Source: Paramarasmius palmivorus (taxonomy: Eukaryota > Basidiomycota > Agaricomycetes > Agaricales > Marasmiaceae). From it: 64,000 bases of DNA. The stretch is from NCBI GenBank assembly GCA_037176845.1, contig JAYKXP010000190.1, positions 1 through 64,000 on the forward strand, written 5' to 3'. Positions within the stretch are counted from its first letter, which is position 1. Every line of letters begins with the position of its first letter. Shown piece after piece: positions 21,690 through 34,536 of the stretch. The notes under the pieces were generated by a model. It was not told the origin of the DNA. It saw only the letters and a program-made list of their open reading frames with translations, and did no database searches. The position numbers and the translations under genes are program-made.

Positions 21690-21845
21690 GGGGTTTTATC
21701 CAACGCTCTTCGACGCCGGGCGCCCTGTCCATTTGTCGGATGATATTGGATCTTGGATAACGTCCTTGACTCCGACGCCCTATCCATTTATCGGATGACG
21801 TTGGATGGCGTTGATGCCTGGATAACGTCGGACGCTACCTGATGG
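21690..21845. repeat. minisatellite, degenerate GGATGACGTTGGAT units (arm 1)
   Basis: Two to three imperfect units repeat around CCATTTGTCGGATGATATTG and TCCATTTATCGGATGACG, with intervening TGGATAACGTC. The inverted equivalent at 37490-37720 has about one more unit, so the repeat number differs between arms. Confidence 0.65.
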
Positions 21846-22049
21846 ATTCCGACACTGCTGGGGATGGGATGTATTCCTTGTACATGTAGTAGCATGAAAT
21901 GAAATATATTCAATTCAACAACATATCATACATCGTGTTTGGCCTACTCTTGAGCACTTGAGCGTTTGCCCGTCGCCGGATTCCATGCCCCAACTACTGT
22001 CCCCAATCTCTCTACCCCCACACTCTATGGTATCGAGTCTTCTCTGCGA

Positions 22050-22760
22050 TGACACCACTACACTGCGTGGTGTGATGTTAGGGTGATAACGATCCCCCTA
22101 GACTCACCATCCGTTCCTACGAGTGCTGGTGCTCAAAGGCAGCCTGAAAGTCGCGTTATCGTTAGAACTCTGAACAAAACAGGAATGAGACGCAAAACGT
22201 ACCAAGATCTCGATCTTTCCTCAGTTGTACATGTATCGTATGCCTTTCAACGTTAATAGAGGAGGATATAGGCTAGGCGGAGGAGGAGAAGGAGATGATG
22301 GCGGCGGCGGTGGTGGTAAGAAGGAAAGAAGGGGACGTGGGAGACCAGTTTTCTGAGAGTCGGTTTGACCCTGTACTCCGGAGTTGCGCCACAGTCCCAA
22401 AAAATACTTAACCATCATGCTGTCCAACTCGTATCGACTCTGGAAGAACATCAGGTGGATGTCGGCGGACGTTAGATTTTACCCGATTCCTGGACCACAT
22501 GGTCTCAGATAGCATTAGATACATCTCAACCAATTCAAGTCCCCAAGTCGCGCTCGGAGTACCCGCGCTGACCCACACCTGGCGTTTCTGAGCGCCCTTG
22601 ACGCGTGACAGAGTAGTGAGAAGCTGTTCTCAAGCTCTCAAGGCTGAACAAGCATTCCTCTGATGAGGAATCTGAACAGGCTGGTACCCTAAACAAGGCG
22701 GAAAGTGTGATCAATACCAATGTCAATGTAGGGAATACTCAATAGACTAACCTGGGAGGA
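22050..22760 (+). other. possible gene, disrupted in arm 1 (Gly/Ser-rich region)
   Basis: It is homologous to the 208-codon frame at 36654-37280. Here an insertion (GCGTGGTG near 22070) puts a stop after a few codons of the equivalent start, and several other indels break the frame. It encodes a Gly-rich run followed by KKERRGR. Whether this was ever a gene is unclear. Confidence 0.3.
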
Positions 22761-23341
22761 GCGAATGGGACTGCTATTTGGAGGAGGCGCCCTTTTGTTG
22801 GTCGTCGCGGAAAAGTACTGTAACGATTTGTCATGTACTGTTCCAATACTGTTCTCAGCCTTCCGCCACGACGTCACACCTCTGTTGCTGTTTCTCCTAC
22901 ATATACAACTCTTCAAAAGACCTAGAGTGCTCAAGGGTTCAACGCGTCGAGGGTTTTGGGAGTGGGGTTGGTTGGGGGGTGTCGGCAGTGAGTCGTCTCT
23001 AAACATGTCTTTCGTCCAATCTCATCTTGTATCATCATTTTCTAGCTTTCAAAACGATACCCATCCCACTCATTTCGAACCCACCTTTTGCGAAACACGA
23101 AACTCAAGCTTCAAGTATGAAGAACAAAACATCGGAACGGTTCCACTTTCAGAACACTCGTATGCATAACTATCGTATGAACGCACACCGGCCAGTGATT
23201 GACTCCGCTACCGATACAATAGATGGACGACAAACGCCATAGGGATTCAGAAATGAAGCTTGAAGCTTGAAGCTGTGATCGAAATGTGACTGCGACAGGA
23301 GCACGACAGACTCCTTTTAGTCTACTCTTCCTACTCCCACC

Positions 23342-24041
23342 ATGTCAAGAAAACTCCAGCAAAACTCGATTCTATCACAGCAACCAGGTTGGTTCAGCCA
23401 GCGCATGTTCGCTCTCTTCCCTTTCACTGTGGTTTTCCAATACCTGCTCGTATTCTCCGAAGGCGTCATTTTCCTCGCTGGCTCTGCAGTTCCATTTCAG
23501 TTAGTCTGGGTACCCCTAATATCTACTCTCGTCCTTCTCGGCTGCGCACTGTTCTTGCTTGTCCACTATCCGCCTTCAAAGATACGATTCGCAATTGGGA
23601 TGGAAATTCATTTTGTCTCTGTGAGCATCATCGTTGGTGAGTCTACTGTGTCTATCAAATGTTAAACGTTCTGACTTTTTATCAGCATCCAAATGGGTAT
23701 ATCTCTTCGAATTCACGACACCGACATTCGCCATTGTCGTTGCGTCTACCCTCGTCTTGTTGCATCTCATATTCCCTTCATTGTATTTGGTGTGTAATGG
23801 AGAACACGGCTTTGACTTTGGGATCACTCCGATAGGCAGCCTAATTTCAACTGTCTTGCTCGCCTTGGCGGGGGTCTTGCTAGCCTTGGCGAGGTTCATG
23901 GAGGAGGTCAACGATCTTTTCATGGGGCGATGGATGAGCAGTGAGATTGGAGGTGAAGCGACTTCAAGCGTGTTGGAAGAAGATCCGGGTCATCTACCTA
24001 TACATGTTGCTAAACAAGTTTGTTCTAGTCGCTTGGTATGA
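23342..24041 (+). CDS. multi-pass membrane protein, 216 aa (arm 1 copy)
   Basis: Exons 23342-23636 and 23686-24041 are joined over a 49-bp GT-AG intron (phase 1), giving 216 residues. The N-terminal amphipathic leader SRKLQQNSILSQQPGW is followed by about five hydrophobic segments: FPFTVVFQYLLVF, LVWVPLISTLVLLGCALFLL, IHFVSVSIIVG, TFAIVVASTLVLLHLIF and LISTVLLALAGVLLALARF. The tail is cytosolic-looking and charged, ending CSSRLV. The copy in arm 2 (35280-35973) is also intact, with a 12-bp in-frame deletion. I recognise no named family. It is followed 150 bp downstream by a second membrane-protein gene, and the pair is duplicated together, so the two products may act together. Confidence 0.72.
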
Positions 24042-24191
24042 TGCTTTCGAAATGTCCACCATCGTAGAAACATGGAATGAACGTGTTGTATTATCATCTA
24101 CCTTGATTTTTGTTTGAATATAATACATTGAAATCAGAACGATGGTCGAGCGTTGACGCGCCCATTCTCAGCTCAAACCACTACCGCCGTC

Positions 24192-24759
24192 ATGCCTGGT
24201 ACTACGCTACAACACCTCGAATCGCTCAATCCACCCTACCCAGCAACAATGGATATATTTACTTTCCGGTCAATTCTCCTAATTACCGCCATTCTTCAAG
24301 TTGCTCTCGTCGTCGTACAAGCCAACCAAGACCAAGACCAAGATCCTCAACCAGTCTGGGGATTCCAATTCTACTACACCAAGCTACCATTCATCTACTC
24401 GTCAATTTTATTCGAAATCGCTCTACACATCGTCTTCCTCTATCCTCTATCCGACGCGCTCGTTATTTGGACCCATATCCATATGCTTCCATTGAGTCTC
24501 ATCTTCGGTGTGTAGCTCTAGCTCCTTTCATCGCAATTCCTCTTGACTCTCAATGCCAGCGATGAACGCACCTCCGTCAATTGAACTCACAGCAACTTTC
24601 TCAAACACAACAAACATCATTTTCAGAACCCTTGTTTACCTGTCCACACTCAATTTCTTGTTCTTCTTGGCCCCCCCATGCCCAAGGAGTAGACTGAAAT
24701 TCGGCGGGACGTTTCTTATTGTTGTAGTGCTTGGTTATGTTATCAGAGATATTGGGTGA
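24192..24759 (+). CDS. membrane protein, 171 aa (arm 1 copy)
   Basis: Exons 24192-24507 and 24560-24759, with a 52-bp phase-1 intron, give 171 residues starting MPGTTLQHLESLNPP. Hydrophobic segments are SILLITAILQVALVVVQA, LPFIYSSILFEIALHIVFLY, MLPLSLIFG and, after the splice, IIFRTLVYLSTLNFLFFL and GGTFLIVVVLGYVIR. The family is unknown to me. The equivalent in arm 2 (34537-35120) is intact at 172 residues, differing by in-frame indels. A degenerate duplicate of its first exon lies just downstream. Confidence 0.7.
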
Positions 24760-24814
24760 TGGGTACGTCGTCTTGGGTGTTTTGCTGTTTGTGGATCGCT
24801 GAATAGGACTTAGG

Positions 24815-25060
24815 CTACGATGCTTATTCTGCTACCACCGTCATGCCCACCAAGTCAACTCGTCCTTCAAGCTCACTCGAATCGCCCGCATCTGCTCTAT
24901 CAAGAAACGTTCGCTGGCAACACTCCTAATCACCGCCGTCTTGTCGTCCTACAAGCCTCAAAAGCCTTTGCCTCAAGATTCCACGACTGGATGTCCTTGT
25001 TTTACTCGTTACTTCTAGGCGGATACCCATCATGCCCCATGCCCGCATCTCGATGAACTT
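24815..25060 (+). pseudogene. degenerate partial duplicate of the 24192 membrane gene
   Basis: The start CTACCACCGTCATGCCCACC, the ACTCGAATCGC word and CCTAATCACCGCCGTCTTG echo the first exon of the 24192 gene, but the frame is broken. The same block recurs at 34185-34480 and 47240-47530. Confidence 0.5.
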
Positions 25061-26520
25061 TAAAAATGGGCTAAGAGGCGAATGTATGCCCACCCGGATA
25101 CCAACTTATGCTATCTTGGTGAGCATTTCTTATCTCCCTTTTCCTTTTTTCAGTGCATCTTATTCATGTTGTAGACGACAAAGAATCCCGGTAGCTATTA
25201 AGACTACACATACACACGACCTCCCTGGCTATCTGGTACTCTCGACTGGTGTAGAGTATCCTAACGCAACAATAGCCGTCTTCCGACCTCTCGTCTTCGT
25301 TTTATGACTTCGTTTTGGTAATTCCTGGGCCAAGTTTGGCTAGCGAGTGGGACGATGAGTGAGCGGCCCATGGCCAATGTATAGCTCCTCAAACAAACCA
25401 GTCGAGGCGGAATGGGAGAAGGGGGGAGAGAGAGGAAACAGGAGGAAGAGGACTTGGAGGAATGTCGACAGCAACATGACACTCACAAGGACGGGGACGA
25501 AGGAGGTGAATATACTTAGAGTCAGAACCCGAGATATGACATCCATCACGCAACTCTGAAGACGCGATGATGCAGGGCTTTGTCACGCTGGAACTATACT
25601 AGTGGAGTGCCAAAGAGTCCCCCAGGCCCCGGCAGAGAAAGTGAGGGATAAAGTCGAGGGGTAGAGACAGAATATCTCTGACTCGGAGTCTTCGTCCAGT
25701 AAAAGTATCTGTGCGTAGAGAGAGGATTGTCCTTGTACTTCTCGTACTTAGACTTGGATTGCAATATTCATGGTCGCCAGTCAAAAGCCGTGCGTTCTAT
25801 TGTCGGCAATTTTTATTTTCCGCTGGACAGCGGTCGGACCTCCTGGGTTGGCCTTGTATTTGCTGTAAGAAATGGGCAGTCATGCATGAGCGCTCGAACA
25901 GATCACCTGCAATCCACGTGGAATTAGCGGAGTTAGAAAATTGGCCCAGTCAACCCACCCTTTCTCCAGTCCTTCATCTCTTTTGTGATCACTTTGTCGT
26001 GGTGATTAGGATGTTATTTCTGAATGGTTCATGGTGAGTAACTTACTTTTCGTTTTGAGGTCATTCACCCTTCCCCGTCTTCCATGACGATGATGATGAT
26101 GATGACAACAGCTTCGAGATAGACGCGCTCTGCGGGAAGCTCAGAGCCGCAACTATCTTTCTTTGTCTGCTTTCGCCAAATTAAAACACTTCTCTTGTCA
26201 AAGCTTTGAACACTTTGTGATTCATTGGTTCAGCTTGCTGCGACTGTCGTGCAGATTGTTCCTTCACTATTGTTCTACAAAACTTAGTTGACGGAGACGG
26301 CCCGCATCAGACTGAACAGTTGCTATGCACACCAATCAGGAGCACATTTCTGTCAACCGTAGCAACACTGCCCAGTGCCAAATCACCAGACGCTTCTTCC
26401 ACGAGGGTAACGTTCACAATGGTTTTGCTTCTCAATCTGCAGACTAACGACCCAAACTTTCAGGTTCGACCAGGTAATGCTGTTGCATAGCCTGCTTCTG
26501 GCTAGACTGCGAGCTAGAAT
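25061..26520. other. inter-arm region upstream of the NLR, no convincing gene
   Basis: Short overlapping frames on both strands, a (GAT)n microsatellite near 26087-26106 and possible promoter sequence for the gene starting at 26521. Nothing resembles a known protein. Confidence 0.45.
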
Positions 26521-29500
26521 ATGGCCTTTGATTCTTGCAATAACATCGCAATAGAGGGAGGGACGTTCAATGCAGTAGAGGGAAATCAAATTAGCACAAC
26601 AAACTACTATGAACAGTACAACGGTAAGTCCTATTTTCTTGCTTTCATCTGGGTTGTCACTCAGTAGTACTCCTGCAGGCCGCCAGAATCCCTTCGATAT
26701 CCTATCCCATTCTGCATCGTTGAACGCAACCCACACCTCAGAACAACGATTTCCTCCTCCCAAATGTCATCCAGAGACCCGAGAAGAGATTCTCAAGACA
26801 CTCAGCACATGGATACTAGCAAAAAATCGCTCTAGGATCATGTGGGTGTACGGCACCGTAGGCGTTGGGAAGTCGGCCATAGCTCAAACCCTCTGCGAGA
26901 AATTCGCCGATAGCTGTTTGGCTGCAAGCTTCTTTTTCTCGCGGACGGATCCGTCCCGAAATCATATTGATCGCTTTGTGGCGACCATTGCCCACCAGCT
27001 CGCCACTGCGAAGTCATTCTTCGTTCGTCATTGGGCGCGAAGAGCAATCCGAGCAGCAATTAAACACGACCAGGATATCCTTCGTCACTCCGCAATTGAA
27101 TCAACTTTTAGAACCCTCGTTCTGGGTCCGTACACGACTATCCCTCGTATATTCCAAGTCTATACGCCCAATGTGCTCATTGTGGATGGACTCGACGAAT
27201 GTCTTCACATTCCATCGCAGGAGAGGCTGTTAACACTCCTATGGACTGCCACTATGTCACGTCATCCTTGCCCATTTGCTTTGGTCATATTCAGTAGACC
27301 GGAGCCCCATATCACAGACTTTTTCAATCGCGTCTCCCGAGAGAGCTTGGCATTCGACCGTTTGCGCATCGGCGATTCATTGGAAACAGATCGCGACATC
27401 GAAACCTTCCTGCTCTCTCGTTTTCGCGAAATCCGTGCCAAACACCACCGGGCCATGCAAAACGTTCCTGATTCATGGCCAGGTCCAGCTGTCATATCAC
27501 AGCTGATTCAGAGGGCATGTGGTCAATTTGTGTACGCCACAACTGTGATTAAATACATTGACACCCGCGACGCGTTGCCAACGAAACGCTTGGATGACAT
27601 ACTCAGTGCGAGGCCGGCAAAACCATCCCCATACGCGGAACTAGACTTGCTGTACCGGCAGATCCTTCGCTCTTGCCACGACATAACGGCGGTGCTCCAG
27701 ATTTTGCAGCTTGTGCTCGGTAGCAGTTCGGACGTCCCTGCAAACGAGCTGTGGTTGATAGCCCAGATCCTTGAGGTGGACGAAGCGATGATCCCGGTAT
27801 TAATGATTGGATTACATTCCGTGCTCCAGGTACCGAGCGATTCCAGGGAGCGGATTGTGATTTTTCACGCATCGTTTTCCGAATTTCTTCGGGATCCTGA
27901 ACGCTCTCAGGAGTTTTTCGTGCCACCTCTGCCCGACGGTGTAAGAATGAAGGCGTACTTCATCTCGAAGTTCGAGAGCTTGCGTTCTCGCGGAATGTAC
28001 CGGTTACCTCAGTCGTGGCCTGGGAAGGTTGCTCTCGAATCTTGCGTGCAGCGGGCTGGTGGGCAAATTCTGTATGCGGACATCCTTTTGGATTACCTCG
28101 AGGGCGATCCTGATGGTCGGTTGGATGTGGTATTGTCCCTGCAACCTCGACAAATATCTCCAACCGCCGAATTGGACCTGCTCTGTCAGGAGATACTTTG
28201 GGAATGTGGAGATGTCGCCCTCCGTATTCTGCAGCTGGTACTTGCTTCAAGTCCAGAATTACCGACTAATACACCCTGGTCAGTCGCGCAGGTTCTGGAC
28301 ATAGATTACAATGCAGTCACAGGTTATCTGGCCAAGTTGCGCCCCATTGTACTTATACCCTCGACAGGCACCAATGATCCCATACTTATCCGCCATTCAT
28401 GCATCTCTGACTTCCTACTATCTCCAGAGCGCGCGCAACAGTTCTATATTACCCCTCTTAACAAGGGTCAGAATTTAGCGGTTCATCTCGAATCTATGAT
28501 AGCTAGTGTTCGTGCAGAACACAGGTTACCGCAGTCATGGCCCGGACGATCAGCTTTCCAATCTATCCTGCGAAAATCAGGAGGGCACCATGTATATGTG
28601 GATACGCTTACTCGATACCTCGCCGCTGAGCCTTTCCCACGTTTAACAGACGTCGTCGATTCTGAACTTGACAAGCATGAAATATCCCCCGAATTCGAGC
28701 TCTATACACTCTATCGCCTTGTTTTGGATAGCTGCCACACTTCTCATGGCGAGATCCGTCAGCTACTTTGGATAATTCGCGAATGCAGCCCATGGATCTC
28801 TATAACAGTGTTATCCCGCGCCCTGGAGCTGCATATAACATACGTTTCACGTATTTTGTATGAATTGGGGCCAATTTGCCAGGTTGTAGATAATAGCGGT
28901 GGGATGGTATCCTTCCGGCACCCTTCCTTTTCTGATTTCCTACTGGATGTGGACCATGCGGGACCTTACGCCATACCACTTTCTCCAGACGAAACAGTCA
29001 GGGCATCCCTTTGTTATCACCTAGAGAAGCACTGGCCGGGCAACACTGCAGTCGGCAGGCTTGTTCAAATGGCGTGTGGTCAGGAAATATATGTTCAAAC
29101 ACTCATCCAGTACATTGAGACCAAAACCTATCATACCCAAGCCTTGCTCGAGATCGTGAACGAAGGGCGTAGAAATTCCGGTCAGAGACCAACGAATCCA
29201 AATTACCACTTGGATCGTCTATACCACCGCATACTTCGCACTGGTTTCGCGTCGAGGAATCGTCACATAATGCTGCAGATCTTTCTAATGGCGATAAAAT
29301 ATGACCGGGAGAAGTCTCCTTGGATTCTGGATTGCATCAGAAAATATCTTCGCGAAAATGATGGCCCATTTCTCAACACTGCATGCGAATCACTTCGTTC
29401 GATACTTGATTTCTCGCTCGACCCAAAGAGGCCATACCCAATACACTTTCACCATTCTTCGTTTCCGGAGTTCCTACTCAATGAGGAGCGCTCGAAGGAG

Positions 29501-29590
29501 TTCTATGTTGGACCGGGATCATTAGTGAACAAGGATGTCAAGCGACTTATACGGGCGTATCGCACCCTCCCTATAATTCAACGACGTTAG
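26521..29590 (+). CDS. NACHT NTPase (NLR-like) with four tandem post-NACHT modules, 1004 aa
   Basis: Exon 1 26521-26623, a 55-bp intron, and exon 2 26679-29590 give 1004 residues with exact phase. Residues 1-34 carry the motif IAIEGGTFNAVEG. The NACHT domain has Walker A GTVGVGKS (93-100), a FFFSRTD sensor-like segment, Walker B VLIVDGLDEC (about 200-209) and the FSRPEPHI motif. From residue ~300 to the end the protein consists of four modules that each begin with a (S/H)WPG motif (W at about 301, 481, 655, 820). Each continues through GQxxYxxTxxxYI, then LYRxIL, and closes with HxSFSDFLL and ERSxxFY. Known fungal NLRs usually end in WD40, ankyrin or TPR repeats; none are seen. A role in non-self recognition or cell death is inferred from family knowledge. 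It lies between the inverted arms. Confidence 0.88.
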
Positions 29591-30038
29591 TATTCAAAAT
29601 GCTTTCATATGTGGACTTGGCCATTGACGAGGTTCTTGACATTATAGATGAACACATCGGTTTCGGATACATGTACATCGATGACTCGGAACAGTCGAAG
29701 GATTGCTAGCTGTAGAATACATGTATATATCAATAGTAACCAGTAATTATGCAAAGTTGTTGAATATGAACTATGAATTGTGAATCAGGGTTTTCTGTGG
29801 ACTTTGACATTCATTAACGTTCATTATTCAAGATTCAAGTCCAGGCAAGACGACTCGATATTCGGATGGACTTGGCCTTTCTTGGTATTATGGATAAACA
29901 ACATACATGTACATCAGGGACTCATCGAAGGATTGCTAGCCGTAGAATCTCGCTGTCACCAGAGCTATGAATCTGAATCAATGCTTTCTGTACGTTTTAA
30001 GATTCAATATTCAATATCCAAGTCCGCGCACCACTCTA
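29591..30038. other. NLR 3' flank with an imperfect tandem duplication
   Basis: Two blocks at about 29680-29840 and 29905-30025 share CGAAGGATTGCTAGC, GTAGAAT and TCAAGTCC-type words about 230 bp apart. No gene is seen. Confidence 0.45.
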
Positions 30039-30970
<932 letters not shown>

Positions 30971-31689
30971 GGACTCGGTTTGCGCGTGCTGACCGTATCG
31001 TATATGTGAGTGTCTCCAGTTCCGTCCGGGTATACGAGGGAAGACGATGAGGATGACGGATGGGTGGAGGTAAGCCGTTGTGAAAACGGTATGGTGGAGG
31101 TGGAACTATGTGGAATAGACTTGGGCTGAAGAAGATGAATGAGGAAAGGCGGGATCCAACGGATTGGTTTGGGTGTCCATAGGCAGCATGTTGACGTTCT
31201 AGTATTCTGGTACTTGAGGTGAGAGTAAATTAACACTCCACAAGGTTCAAGAACGTACTGAAAGTATTTCGTTACTACCGTTGTCGGCGCCAGAGTATTC
31301 CGAAACCGCCTTAGGAGAAATAGTAAGAATATTTATTGACTTGAGGGTTTTCAACCACTCTGCGGTCTTGTACGTTCCGGTAGATGCGGTAGATGAGCAC
31401 TGTGAAGACAAGGGTCAGATTGTAAAGACATATTGAGTGCCGGAGGGACATACCGATACCGAGAGTACCAACCCGGCCTCGTCATCCGCCTTGCGCCAGT
31501 GTCCCAATCCTGATTCCTCTGGGGGCCTGTTGCCAGGAATTAGAGTAAAATAATCCCCTAGACATGTAGATGTCTTGGTATTTGGATTAGACAGTCTTTT
31601 GTAGGCCTGTCGCGGACATTGTAGTAACTCGATCTGTAAAAGACATTTAATCATCAAACCGAGTCTCTAAGGCTAAACGACCTAACGGT
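30971..31689. other. region upstream of the GH47 remnant, no clear gene
   Basis: Low-complexity Ser/Thr-coding stretches on the minus strand may be further eroded mannosidase sequence, but no motif can be read. Confidence 0.4.
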
Positions 31690-32580
31690 TTGGTCCTTGA
31701 CAGAGTTCTCAAGGCTGAACAAAGCATTTCTCGGATGAGGAACAGGCTGGTACCCTGAACAAAGCGGGAAGTGAGATCAACCCGGGGAATACATAGTCAA
31801 TAGGCTAACCTGGGAGGAGCGACTGGGACCATTACTGGGCTTGTTGTCAGAAGCGTTGAAGGCGAAACTTGGTCGCCGCGGAAAAAGTAAGTAATGTGCC
31901 GATTTGTAACGATCGCCTAGCCGTTCTCAGCCTTTCACCACGACGCCCCGACGCCCCGACGCCCCGACGCCCCGACGTTCAGACTTCTATGACCACACCT
32001 CTGTTACTGTTTTCTCCTACACATACAGCCTACGCAACCATTCAAGCACCTCTTCACCAGAGAAAGTCCCCGAGAGTTCAAGGATTCCGCAACGAAACGC
32101 CGCAAATGTAATCCCGAGTAGTAGTCTGCGTTGGACGATGGTTTAAGGGCTTTGTGGGGGTTGGTTGAGGGGTATTGGGTATGCGTAGTACGTTCCCGCC
32201 AGGCTGTGTGGTATTAGTGAGTCGTCTCTAAACAAGTCTTTCGTCTAACCTCACCTTGTATTCCGACAGGGCTTGCACAGCTCTACTTGGCCTTCATCCA
32301 CCCCCATCCGACGCGAAATCGTTCTTTGTGCGAAACACAAGGAATGGTCCATTTCCAGGCCAACTTTTACCCGGAACATCCATCATACAAACCAGCAGAG
32401 CATCTACCAATGGCGACATCTCCCCGGACCTCTACCGCGACGGATAGCTGTTACCTTCTCGTCCCAACGATAAAGGAGAAAGAGAGCAAAGCCATGCTCG
32501 CTCTCTTCCTTTTCACAGTACTTTGCTCGTATTCCGTCGAAGACCGGAATAGGCAAAGCTCTGAACAGATGCCGTAGGTT
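31690..32580 (+). repeat. partial, degenerate copy of the 5-kb cassette
   Basis: The words AGGCTGAACAAAGCATT, GAACAGGCTGGTACCCTG and CAATAGGCTAACCTGGGAGG match 22645-22765 in arm 1, in the same orientation. Sequence near 32495-32545 (CTCGCTCTCTTCCTTTTCAC) matches the first exon of the membrane-protein gene at 23342. The intervening parts are diverged, and the membrane gene is reduced to a short remnant. Confidence 0.65.
31942..31977 (+). repeat. 8-bp tandem repeat (ACGCCCCG)x4
   Basis: Four perfect consecutive units inside the partial cassette copy. Arms 1 and 2 have a single ACGACGT-type word at the equivalent place, so this is a local expansion. Confidence 0.85.
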
Positions 32581-32929
32581 CAATGGGACTCAAGCCTTGG
32601 CATGCGGCCCGCTTTCTTTGTCAACTTTGTGGGTAGAGGTATGCTATCTCCAAGCATAGTCAGCTATTTCATCTCAAACAACCCAAAGAACAAGTCGACC
32701 TCAACGCCACGCCGTCGCTGGCTTTGAAGTTTATTGGTACCCTTTACCCCCTGGCAAACACTCACCGGCACCTTCCGTACAAGCAGGGCATTTCGTGGTG
32801 AAACAGCCAGCGACGACAGAAGGGGCACCGTAGATGTATCTCGGATTCCGAGCCATCCCTGTGCACAACTCGAATTGCGTACGGCTGTGTTCATGGGTAG
32901 AAACGACACCTCGCACACCCCCGCCGTCA

Positions 32930-32938
32930 TATATAAAA
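32930..32938 (+). promoter_or_regulatory. TATA box of the metallo-hydrolase gene
   Basis: TATATAAAA lies 35 bp upstream of the ATG at 32973, a plausible core promoter with a very short leader. Confidence 0.55.
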
Positions 32939-32972
32939 CCCCAAAAAACGACACCCAGAGACTCAACAAACC

Positions 32973-33875
32973 ATGAGCCTCCCAACACCTACCCCCAACC
33001 AACCCTACTGCACCATCTCCGCTCTCCAAGCCGGATTCATGGAACTCAAACTCGACATGCTCCTAGACAACGCCGCCCCAGGGTCAACCCTCGACGCTCC
33101 CTCCCTCTCTTTCCTCATCCAACATCCTTCCAACGACAACAACACCAAGATGCTAGTCGATCTGGGTCTCCGCAAAGATTGGGAAAACTACACCCCATTC
33201 GACGTTTCGATTTGTCAGAATTGGAACGTACGTGTTCCCCAAGACGTTGTTGAATCGTTACGCAACGGTGGATTGGAGCCTTCCCAGATCGACTATATCT
33301 GCTTGACGCATGTTCATTTTGATCATGTTTGTAATCCGAGGTTATTTCCTGAAAGCACGTTCCTAGTCGGAGCAAATGCGCAAAGGTTATTCCAACCAGG
33401 ATACCCAGCAGACCCCAACTCGTCGTTCGCGAGTGATCTGTTGCCGGTGGATAGGACAGTGTTTCTTGACCCGCATGCACAAGGCCAGGGGTGGGGGAAA
33501 GTAGGCCCGTTCGAGAGAACGTTGGATTTCTATGGAGATGGGAGTTTGTTCATCGTCGACGCGCCGGGTCATTTACCTGGACATATTAATGTCCTTGTAC
33601 GCACTTCCTCGGATGGAGATTGGATACTTCTCGCAGGGGATAGCGCACATCATTGGAATATTATTACGGGTGAATCGCATGTTGCTCATGGGGTGGCTGG
33701 GAGCCCGTTTCCGGGAGGGTGTGTGAATGCGGATAGGGAGGAGGCGGAGGTGCATTTGAGGTGTATTAGGAGGTTTTTGGAGGAGGAGAGGACGAAGGTG
33801 ATCATTGGGCATGATGAACCTTGGTTTAGGGAGAATAAGGATACGGCGTTTTGGCCGGGGAAGATCGAAGCGTAG
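32973..33875 (+). CDS. metallo-beta-lactamase-fold hydrolase (lactonase-like), 300 aa
   Basis: A single-exon 300-residue frame in a good start context. The metal-binding motif is HVHFDH (113-118). The later ligands fit DAPGHLPGH (H204), AGDSAHH (D223) and IIGHDEPWF (H280), so all classical MBL positions are filled. The arrangement and length resemble the N-acyl-homoserine-lactonase/AttM-type group of fungal and bacterial MBL proteins; the substrate is not determinable. No signal peptide is seen, so it is probably cytosolic. Broken copies lie at 47640-47771, 48560-48990 and about 53753-53850, which makes this the only intact member of a locally duplicated gene. It sits just inside arm 2 of the inverted cassette. 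Confidence 0.88.
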   Translation: MSLPTPTPNQPYCTISALQAGFMELKLDMLLDNAAPGSTLDAPSLSFLIQHPSNDNNTKMLVDLGLRKDWENYTPFDVSICQNWNVRVPQDVVESLRNGGLEPSQIDYICLTHVHFDHVCNPRLFPESTFLVGANAQRLFQPGYPADPNSSFASDLLPVDRTVFLDPHAQGQGWGKVGPFERTLDFYGDGSLFIVDAPGHLPGHINVLVRTSSDGDWILLAGDSAHHWNIITGESHVAHGVAGSPFPGGCVNADREEAEVHLRCIRRFLEEERTKVIIGHDEPWFRENKDTAFWPGKIEA

Positions 33876-34536
33876 GGTGCGGGGTGTTGTGTCGGCGAAT
33901 TATAATTATACACGGTATCGTACATTGCATATAATATATATAGACCAGGCGTTAATCTATGAATCATTATAATAATCCCAGAAAAAGTACATTCACCACG
34001 CCCTGTGAAAGTACCAAGCACCGCTTCCGCCTAAAAACGACTCGGATACACCAATCTCCTTGTTCTCGTTCTTGCGTGAGCGTGACCAGCAAAGGCGAGT
34101 AAATCTTGAAGTAGCTGCGTACTACAGGCTTGAAGCTTGAAGTGTCCTTAAAAGTCGTTTTCAGAGCTATATATGATCAAGTTCAGTCAAGGGGTAATTG
34201 ATAGCGAGGACAAGGGGTACATACCAGCGATGAGACTGAGCGCCAACGTATGAGTGCGCAGTCGAAAATGGGGGTATACGATGACAGGGCGTCTAGGAGG
34301 AACGAGCAAAACAAGGGGAACCAATCGTGTGATCTTGAGGCAAGAGCTTTTGAGATTCCAGGACGGCGGTGATTGCTAGCGAATCCAGCGAACGTTTCTT
34401 GATAGGTAAATGCGGCGCATTCGAGTGAGCTTGAAGGACGAGTTGGTGGGCATGACGGTGGTAGCAGAATAAGCATCGTAGCCTAAGGCCTATTCAGCGA
34501 GCCACAAACAGCAAAACACCCAAGACGACGTACCCA

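Larger units (their letters stand above)
20020..25060 (+). repeat. 5-kb duplicated cassette, arm 1
   Basis: This region is repeated in inverted orientation at 34180-39405. Collinear landmarks are an outer end with CTCGACGTAGTATGTACA (20031), the small gene (20560-21249), a minisatellite (21700-21840), a Gly/Ser-coding stretch (22050-22450) and two membrane-protein genes (23342-24041, 24192-24759). A degenerate duplicate of the start of the second membrane gene follows at 24815-25060. In the first exon of the 23342 gene I count about 14 differences over 295 positions between arms. No transposase or obvious terminal repeats are seen. Confidence 0.85.

Noticed and set aside
21690..21845. CRISPR-like array
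   Set aside because: Units are degenerate, few and without unique spacers of uniform length; it is a minisatellite in a eukaryotic context.
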